Below, piece after piece: positions 55,931-64,000 of a DNA stretch of 64,000 nucleotides. The notes below the pieces were generated by a model. It did not search any database. It worked only from the letters and a program-made list of their open reading frames with translations, and was not told the origin of the DNA. The position numbers and the translations under genes are program-made. The first letter of the stretch is position 1. Each line of letters begins with the position of its first letter. Source of the stretch: Schistocephalus solidus (taxonomy: Eukaryota > Platyhelminthes > Cestoda > Diphyllobothriidea > Diphyllobothriidae); the NCBI GenBank assembly GCA_017591395.1, contig WEDG01001029.1:1-64000 (forward strand), given 5' to 3'.

Positions 55931-57784
55931 AGACAAGGCTATAACCACATACACGCGCACCCAACCAAAAATAAACCTCAGAATGTATGATGTCCCCAGA
56001 AGGCTACAATCTCCACCTCCAACTTATTAATCAACTTCTGAATAAAATCGCGATGTAATTACCGATATACTTGTTTTACCCATATCTTGCCGTTGCATGG
56101 TTCAACTACGAAGACGTAGATTAATCCGGTGCCATCCTGATGTTCAACTTCAACTTCGGCAGTAAGCCAATTAATGCTCCTAGCTCAACCCCATTCGGAT
56201 AATCAAATTGAGCAGGCTTTGGAATTGAGCTGCCATTTTTCTGCTCTCCATTAGCATGTACATTTTCGTTTATGTACATCGGTTGGCCTATTTCGCCCAT
56301 CATATACCGATTTTTAATCCCTCTTCGTTTGTTCGATCTACCATAATGAGGTCATCGGCGCACCGTGTTTGGAAAGACGTTCCTTTTGATCTACATTTTG
56401 CGACTCATTCAAGGACGATTCTTCATGATGGCGATAGTTGCAGTCTTCGGTCATTCGGCGTTATGCGATTTGGGCACCCAATCTTATTCACGATTAATAG
56501 AGGACTTTTTTGTTGAACATTTTGGGTTTATACTTTTCAAAATAAAGCGTATCTATCTGTCTCTCTCAAAATAAAATTAAACAGCGGAGCATAAATTACT
56601 ATGCAAAATTTCATTTTGCGCGACACTCTGTGACATTTAAAAAAGATTACCCATTTACAACCCACAAATTTGGACATTTATATCTGCACCCTAACGATAC
56701 TAACCTCTGTATTCTGCTCACTTTATGCTTACGGACGGATGACTGCTAATAGCATTATAGAAAGGTGATAGATGCTAGCTCTAAGGAGGAATGAATCAAT
56801 TCTTCAACAGCACGGAGCGCTAATTGATCTCTTTTAGGGGAGCTAGCCCACAAATCGAATGGCAGGAATCTTAAATGTAAAACCCTCATAAAACATCTTG
56901 TCCTACGAATGACACAATTTCAAGTGTGTGCTGGGAGGGAACATATAGGGCAAAAGGGAGGAACTTTATACTCTGAGTGAAAGACGGTGACTTGCAGATG
57001 GGGAGAGGACGGATTATGGAACTAGACTGATACACAACAGCTTCAGACTTCTTTTGCTTTCGTTCAGCCAATCATAATCTGGTAGTAGATTGCCTGCCTA
57101 TAACCTTTATCCCCCATACGCTGCCTGTGTGGGTCGGGAAGCCAATCGATTAGTTTTCACACATTTCTAATTATATTTATTTGATTTGAGTTTAAATGTC
57201 AGAACATTTTCCAAAAAAAAACTGATAGGGGAGCAATTCAGAGGTTTGCGAGAGTGCGGTTTCTGTGTTCTTAGTAAAACAACAACAGTCAATCTAGGGT
57301 TTAGGGCGACACGCCATTCTGGCCCTCTACCAAGTCGCCAAGCTTGCAGAAGTCTACTGGATGTCCCCTACCCTACGTTTGAACATGACCACAGCTGCTC
57401 TCATACTTTGGTTACGCTTATTTTTTTTCTCGCTTTGCGCCCTTCATAGTTGAGTGTCCTGCTTTTGACAGAAGAAGGCGCTGCGTGTCCGTAAAAATAT
57501 GTCGTTGCCTGTAATGTTCTTATATTGCAGAAGGGCATTTCGGTTTACATTTAATGACATCGACTACTGACTGTAATAAGAACGCGCAGAAGTCTTTAGA
57601 TAAACCTGGGGTAATGGTACACAGAAAATAGCCCCCCATTGATCAAATAGATGACATTTAAACAGATTTGAATGCGAAACGCAAGAAGTGCTTTTAGCAA
57701 CGAACCTGATGTCCTTGAGAAACAAGAGTGAAGCATTTTTGCAGGGGGGAACGTAAGAGGAACGTACGACCAGAAAACACTTAC
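55931..57784. other. No complete gene seen
   Basis: At 56290-56350 on the minus strand a short ADDLIMVDRTNEEGLKI reading looks like an RT motif-C remnant, but no further RT motif is visible. Otherwise unassigned. The downstream intron of the exon at 57785 starts here (minus strand). Confidence 0.4.
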
Positions 57785-58074
57785 CAGAGCTATGAGAATG
57801 GCAGAAAAACCAAGTACAAGGCCAACATAAAGGCTGATTTGAATTATATTTATCCAAGCGAGAGACAGGTGGGTCGGCTCACTGGAACTGGGGCTCAGCT
57901 CGCTGGAACCGGGGATCCGCTCGCCGGGACTGGCCGCATACACTAACTGACAATCGTCAGCTAAGTTGGAATCATTTAGGGCAGAATGCAGACACACCGG
58001 TTGTGCAAAGCTTCCAAGAAGCTTGGGACAGCACAGGGTTCCCGGTGGGCAGGGAGCACCTTCCAAGGGGAGTA
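57785..58074 (-). CDS. Probable internal exon of a single-pass membrane protein
   Basis: On the minus strand an open frame runs from a splice acceptor (pyrimidine-rich CCTTCCCGCCTCTTAG, exon starts 58074) to a perfect donor (CTG|GTAAGT, exon ends 57785). The 290-base exon codes for about 96 residues. There is a Cys-rich start (APCPPGTLCCP), a Ser/Pro-rich hydrophilic stretch, then a hydrophobic segment of about 20 residues (ISLYVGLVLGFSAILIAL) that reaches the exon end in phase 0. The order suggests the outer juxtamembrane part and membrane helix of a surface protein. No neighbouring exon could be identified in the window and no family was recognised. The frame continues past the donor, but that part has no coding character. 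Confidence 0.55.
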
Positions 58075-59256
58075 CTAAGAGGCGGGAAGGATGAGTCCTT
58101 TAAGTCAAACTACAGGTTAACAAAGTGCACAAAGGTGAATGGATAAGCAGAGGAAGCAGAAGAGGAGACCGGGATGAAATTGTTACACATGTCATGTGCA
58201 CGATGCGCCAAGACTGCCGCATAGTTCTGTCAGTACTTATGGGCGCCCTTTGGGGACCGCCAGAAACCTTGGGCGTAAACCTGGCGTTGCCCATGGTACT
58301 GAGTTGGACTTAAAACAGGCGTTGAAAGTTCTGGGACATTGGCTTAACTCTTTAAATAGGCTCTTGAATGGCGGGGATAACCTGAGATTCGAAACCACTC
58401 TTCTCGCCACTGACTGTACCATCAAGACGCGGGTCTTAAAGTGCCGAAAGCTGCAATTAGGAATAATAACTACCACTCGAGAGCCATTTACCAATCAGGT
58501 TACAGAGCACGCTCATCCCGTTGCGTCTTCTAGCGTTATCTAGATCGGTCGCAGGTAGTCTCATAGCGACGAGACTAGGATGAAATACATTCCCTGCAAA
58601 GACAAGATAGAATGGAATAGCCGTTTGCAACTAAGTAGCTGTCATCAGCCAGTCATAAACAACCCTATACCCGCTATCTTGCGGCAGAGTTCGAGAAAAG
58701 AAGAGGGGCATTAATAGAAGGTTAGTTTGGGTAAAATGAGCAGACCATTGTTTGGGCCCCATCTGAGGACAGTTCATGTACACGCAATAGTGGTAGTTAA
58801 GCAGAGTTTTAGTGGAGCGATAAGCCTGAGACCGCGTTTCCCACCTATCCGCCTGGGGAGTAGAATAGAGAAGGAGCAGATGTATCGCAAGTATGCTCTC
58901 CCTATAATCCAGCGTAAGTCACCGTCCCTGCATCACACTGCTGTGGAGCATACGTTCGACGTAGTCGGACTACGACGGTCGAACAAAAGTAGTACGAGGA
59001 GAAAGCTAACTCTGGTTTAAGTTCAGTTTTATTAAGGGAAAGGTAGGCAACGCCTTTCAACTTCCTATTGATTTGAATGATATTGCAAATTAAAAAAACG
59101 CCGACACATAATGGACGTTTGACAAAGAGTTATCTCCCTGTCCCTCTACAGGGCATCGGATGAAACAATTATAAAATATTATTACTCAAAAATATGGGAG
59201 TAGTGTGTTCTATAACGCGTACATTTGTGAATGAGGATAGGTTGGGGTAAAGGTGT
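58075..59256. other. No gene seen; SINE H and TIR-element remnants
   Basis: 58612-58655 (minus) is a decayed SINE H hammerhead (GACTGGCTGATGAC followed by mutated sequence). 58910-58985 matches the GTCACCGTCCCTGCA..GACTACGACGGTC part of the TIR element. Confidence 0.45.
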
Positions 59257-60891
59257 TCAAATTCTAATGCCGTTGTTGTACATATGGCTATACTGGTCAA
59301 ACTTCCGCTTAAAAGTGTTAACAGATGGGAACATGATGTCCGCAGACAGAGCATCCCAGGCCTTTATCACTCTGTTGGAGAAGAACCTTCTTGCTTCCAA
59401 TCTTGCGCCAATAACATGTAGTTTGATAAGATGTCCTCTCAAAGGAGTGGTAGTGGCCAGCTCAAAGTCACCGGATAAGAGGCAACAATCCTGACCCCAC
59501 AGCATTCGAATGGCTTGTATAAGGTCACCGCAAGGCTGTCTTTAGTCGAAAGGAAACAGGCCAAGATTGGACAATCGTGTATCGTATGGCTTTGACCTCG
59601 AACAAGCTTGGTTGCAGGTATTTGGACCTTCTCAAGGGTGCTGTTGTCTTTGACAGCCCACGACCTTCAGGCTTGCATGGCAAATTCCAATTGTTGTCGC
59701 ATGAACATTCCGAAGACTTCATTAAAACACCCTTTGTCAGAACTTTGCAAACGCCCGCTTAATTAGATACAAGCTTGACATTGCGGATTTTGCTACTTTT
59801 GAGAAATGAAACGATGGCTTCAGTGAGGGCGTGATCCATACTCCCAGATCTTTTTTTAGCTTCTACCTCTGGTAGCAGTGTGTGTTCTCCGGTGCACGGA
59901 GCTGATTCTGCTAATTTGCAGAATATTGCCCATGGTACATTGAATGGGAGGAGCCAGTTGTTCGACCATTCCTCGAGTCGATGCAAGTTCGCCTGTAGAT
60001 TTGCTTCACCAGCTTCGTTGTGGATGACCTTCCAAAGCTTTATGTCGGGAGCAAACATGGCGGTGCCACAGTCTAACCCAGTTACGCAGTCATCAATATA
60101 TATATAAGGAAGAGGGTAGGGCCAAGGACAGGAGCCCCGAGGAACCCCACTCTCAACCACCACCTCCACCGATTGTTGATCGCTAAGACGGACAATCTGA
60201 GATCGCCCAATCAAGAAGTGTTCGATCCACATCAAAAGCTTGCCCTATTTATATAGGAGACGCTGGTGAGGCACGCTATCAAAGGCCTTCTTGAAGTCTA
60301 TGTGGACCGCTCAGGTCCATCGTTCCAAACAGTTGAGCAAGAGAGAAGATGATGCCACTCCCGAAACTGCATCAGTTCACGTTTGATGGTTGGCTCCATA
60401 ATCTTGCAACATATGTAGGTGAAACTTACCGGCCGGCAGTTATTTGCAGAAGCCCGGCTGCCACTTTTATGTATCGGGGAAATCCACGCAGTCACCCAAT
60501 CGGGTGGCAATCTGCCTGCAGCGAGGGAGGCTCGGACGAGTAGACACAAAGGTTCCGACAACTCTACGGCCAACTCCTTCAACAACTCCAACGGTATTAC
60601 ATCAGGACATGGCGATTTCGTTTCTTCCAGCTTCAGAAGTTCCTGCAGAACAATAGGTTCTGTGATGACCACAGAGTCAATTGTCGGGACCTCTTCCACG
60701 CTACAGTTATCAGCGATCAGATCGGCTTCACTCGTAAAAATCGACTGAAAGAACTGAGATAGATGCCAAACCTTTTCCTCGTCCGTACAAAGTTCGACAT
60801 ATTCATCCGTTTTTAACAAAGAGATGGGGTCTTTAATTTCGAGTGCACTGCCTAATGTAGTTGTAGAAGAGCTTCGGGTTTTCTGCTGCAC
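59257..60891 (-). mobile_element. CR1/Jockey-like non-LTR retrotransposon, RT part, dead
   Basis: Minus strand, N- to C-terminus from 60891: PDVIPLELLKELA, PDWVTAWISPIHKSGSRASANNCRPVSFTYICCKIME (RT motifs 1-2), a frameshift near 60290, SGVPRGSCPWPYPLPYIYIDDCVTGLD, then MFAPDIKLWKVI and WLLPFNV. The last recognisable part is LRGHLIKLHVIGARLEARRFFSNRVIKAWDALS (59257-59505), the usual C-terminal text of this LINE group. The catalytic FADD is FAPD here (GCT CCC GAC), so the first motif-C Asp is lost. Confidence 0.85.
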
Positions 60892-63800
60892 GGTTTATCA
60901 GGCTACTCTCCCACAACAGAGGGAGATAAAATTATTAAGTCCATTTGCAATCCTACAAAACACGAATATCCACGAACCGGTGTAATTTAAAAGCACTTCA
61001 GCCAATTCGGATCTCACTTCAGGTATCAGGGTCAATCAAAAAGACTGCAGAAGAAATTTGCTGCACAGTAAACATCACGGGACCTTACAGTGATGCATGC
61101 ACACTGAGTCAAAAAGAAGGGAAACAGTTAAGGACAAAACGAAGCACAGAAAACTAACAGACAGCAAGAAGAAGGAGCCGAAGCGAATCTGCCTGCGATG
61201 TCGAAGCGGGTGATAGGCCCTGAATTTGCAGCGTAACCAGGTTGGCATCCTCCGTGAACCACTCCTTGGCAAGGTCGTGCGACAAGCAACTGCCCTGTAT
61301 TTCAAGGACGGACTAAAGTCCGGAAAAAAGTAAAGAATCCTGTGAGGGGCAGGCGCGAGAAAGAATACTTTGAGAGCAAACTAAGAACTGAACTGGCTTA
61401 TAGCAACCTCCTTCCATCGAGACGGTACTTGTTGGACGGATCATAGCGTGTGTTCTGAGAGGCTTTAACCATTTTCACATGAGCATGTGGCACGCGTGGC
61501 AGGAAGTGCCTCACGCTAAGTCAGAAGTTTCGCCCAACGTCAGTAGCTTAGCACTGGTGCTGGGATAGAGAAAAAATACACTGCAAGTGTGCCGACCATT
61601 CCCCCGTCTGAATTAGCGTCAACCCACGGGCTGCAGTTTTTCATCTCCAGAGTAACTTCAATTATCCAAAAAACTCGTAACTATATTGAGAAGCCAGGTT
61701 TTTACCAATGATTGCTAGATCATTGGTGTGGATTTCTGAACTGGGGTAAAATAAAATTAGCATTACTGTTAACAGAGGGATCTATAAATAATATCATGGT
61801 TAAGGCCTTATACATGCATGCCCAGTGGCGGATGACATGATGTTAGAAGTTCAGGTATCGCAAGAGACAAAGGACCACAGCCACTGGTTAAGGTGGGCGT
61901 TACAGTGATTCGTGCCTGAGTTGGTTTACAGTGTAAAGAACTTGCGCGCCGACTACTCCACCCCCTCCTCACACATTCATCGAGTTCTGAGGGCAAAATG
62001 CAAACAAAACGACCAAAGTTGGACGTGGGTGCAGCGGCTGACCTGACCCTGCTTCCAGCGGAGAACCGCGTCAAAATGTCGCCTGGCAGACCAACGGTCA
62101 CGGATTTATCTGCACCGCGCGAGGTTTAAGCTAGTCCAATTGCGTTCAGAGACGTGAGGTGGTGTACTACAAAGGAGAAAGGAGTCCCCCTAGATGGATC
62201 TCACTCGCTCTTAACTGTCCCATGCACTAGCGTCCTGTCCGAGTCAGTCGACATACGTGCCACACGTGTTGGCTCTGCGCTACATCTGACCTAACCCCAT
62301 TAAGAAGCACAGTTCTCACAGACGCAGAATGTGCATATTTTCATACGTTTTGTGAGTGGGCAGATTACGCTGGTCAACTGCATCATCACGCGGTTACGTC
62401 ACAATCGATGTGCGATGGTTTGCCGGACAGTACAGGCGTTTAACTGAGTGCACCCATGCACAGCCTAAATATCTGCGTGCGTGCGGATAGACAGCGGCTT
62501 GCAAGGTAGCTTGGACTATACTGTTTCACTGAACGTTATCGTTTACGCGCATATAGGTGAACAGTTGAACGAATCTACAGAGAGGTGTGAACAGTGAAGG
62601 CGTGCGTCAAGAGTGTTGATCGAAATTCGAAGTATTGGCTCTCCTATCGCACGGCGTTAAATTCAAAGGCGACCGACCAGACCGAAATGTAATGGCAATG
62701 GCAGTATTTCGACATCCTTGCAACATTAATGGTTGAGTGTTCTTCGCGCATTATCGTCCAACCACCTGCACCCTCTTCGACCCCCGGTAATCTTGACTTG
62801 GTCATGAGATCGGGTCCAACTGAGGGAGCAGGAGCGAGTCTACTACCACGATAATCTAATTCACGCTCAGGCCACCGTGTCTGCGTCCCCACGCTGTGGA
62901 GTCAACGATAGACAGCACCGGAATCTACAGCCTAACTGTCGTAGCATTGCCGGCTTTCTTCTAGCAGCTGGTCCGAATCCATCGACCAAATCGAGGCGGA
63001 ATGGAAACTTCTTTTTAAAATAAAAATAACTGAAAGTTTGTTTCCTGTGATGGTTTTCATGACCGTGGTGTGGCAGTTGGTTTGCTCGTTTTAGCATTAT
63101 GGTGTCCAGGGACGACAATTAATGTTCTGAAAGCCAGTTAACGATGCTTGACAGGGATTGACTGTTCACGACAGTGCTCCGCGGCATTCGCGTCTTGCAT
63201 GCCTTTCACTGAACCTCGGTCGCCCTTATCCGACTGGGCTTCAAAGCTGGCTTTCTCCACTTTTTCACGGCTGTGCGCCAAGCATAGCAATCTTGCGTGA
63301 GGCCTTCTCAGCCCTCCTGGGTGATTTGTAGTTACTTGAAAGAGGGCTTCAGCGTGTCCGTTTAATTGTCCCGTCTTGCCGGTAAGCAGTCGCAGCAACG
63401 TCACCGTAAAGTATTAAGTTTCGGTAGGCATTCGTCAGCCATCCAGACATGAGAGGACATCCCATAGTTTTCCGGCTGAAGCGCATGCTAAGGTGATTCC
63501 AAAATGAGTGTTCCAATCCTGCCCCCCTGCAGTCACGTCCTTAGTTTTCATGCGTTATAATGAGGTACCTTCAATGCACGCGAATAGGTTCAACGGTGAA
63601 GCGAGTTCCCACAACGATTACCATGGGCTGGCAGCATTTCTTATTTGGCGGCGGTGGCAGTTGGCGTGCGACCGTTGTCTTCCGTCTCTTAGTAATTATT
63701 TAAAAGTTTAAGTAACCGGAGGCGAAGAGGTCAACGGTAGTGGTGTTCACAGCGTTTTCTCCTCCACGAATAGATCATAGACGATGGCCTGGGATACTGG

Positions 63801-64000
63801 CACTTCTGAACACATATGCACAGCAGTTAACGTCGATTCGAGGCCGCTACTTACAGTAGACGACCAAAAGCATGGTAAGGAACACAAGGTTGGAGAGCAA
63901 TTGAGGCCACGTCAAGAGTGATCGAGGACAGTAGTTTTTTTTTCATTTGAGGAGCTCCTCTCAGACTACCGATGAGTGGGTGAGGATGCCTCCCCAAAAA
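60892..64000. other. Long region without recognisable gene
   Basis: 62760-62900 is a diverged remnant of the TIR/composite repeat (CACCTGCACCCTCTTCGAC, CACGCTGTGGAGTCAACG). Remaining ORFs are below 100 codons without motif support. No RNA gene seen. Confidence 0.45.

Noticed and set aside
56121..56350. Reverse transcriptase fragment (ADDLIMVD)
   Set aside because: Only one short motif-like string; no other RT motifs in any frame nearby.

Overview
The window looks like nuclear DNA of a parasitic flatworm, most likely a diphyllobothriid-type tapeworm. The evidence is its repeat content: degenerate non-LTR elements with an EEP endonuclease and reverse transcriptase plus C-terminal zinc fingers of a type I associate with cestode genomes, a Penelope-like element (PLE), tRNA-derived SINEs carrying hammerhead ribozymes, long trinucleotide microsatellites and sparse genes. 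The species cannot be named from this sequence alone.

Only four loci look like host coding sequence. Three are a plus-strand cluster of diverged paralogues (2119-3819, 11179-14241, 16135-17195). They are built from repeats of a ~30-residue amphipathic helical motif (roughly L..LR.SI..L..EM), and two share a C-terminal pair of these motifs joined by a proline linker. I do not recognise the family. The third copy is broken by a frameshift in a TCC run. The fourth locus is a probable single exon (minus strand, 57785-58074) of a membrane protein, bounded by good splice sites.

Nearly everything else is mobile or repetitive. 5.4-7.5 kb holds LINE fragments in opposite orientations. 7.6-9.5 kb is a 690-bp tandem duplication. 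14.3-16 kb and 18-22 kb hold microsatellites, SINEs and a terminal-inverted-repeat (TIR) element. 22.5-25.4 kb is a decayed PLE with two pLTRs, ending in a 255-bp CTT microsatellite and a 205-bp palindrome. 31.8-34.7 kb is dense in SINE and hammerhead copies. 36.6-48.4 kb contains long dispersed repeats, a large inverted repeat with arms of about 760 bp, and a LINE with zinc fingers. 50-56 kb contains more SINEs and a 440-bp TIR element. 59.2-60.9 kb is a dead CR1/Jockey-like LINE. 60.9-64 kb shows no gene.

The most notable signal is the number of hammerhead-ribozyme-like motifs in at least three unrelated repeat families: (i) the PLE pLTR, (ii) a tRNA-headed SINE with a small type-I hammerhead, and (iii) a repeat at 32298-32373 (relatives at 4.15-4.57 kb) with the consensus core, a 5-bp stem II under a large insert, and a GUC-type cleavage site. 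All assignments come from reading the sequence. No search or folding program was run.
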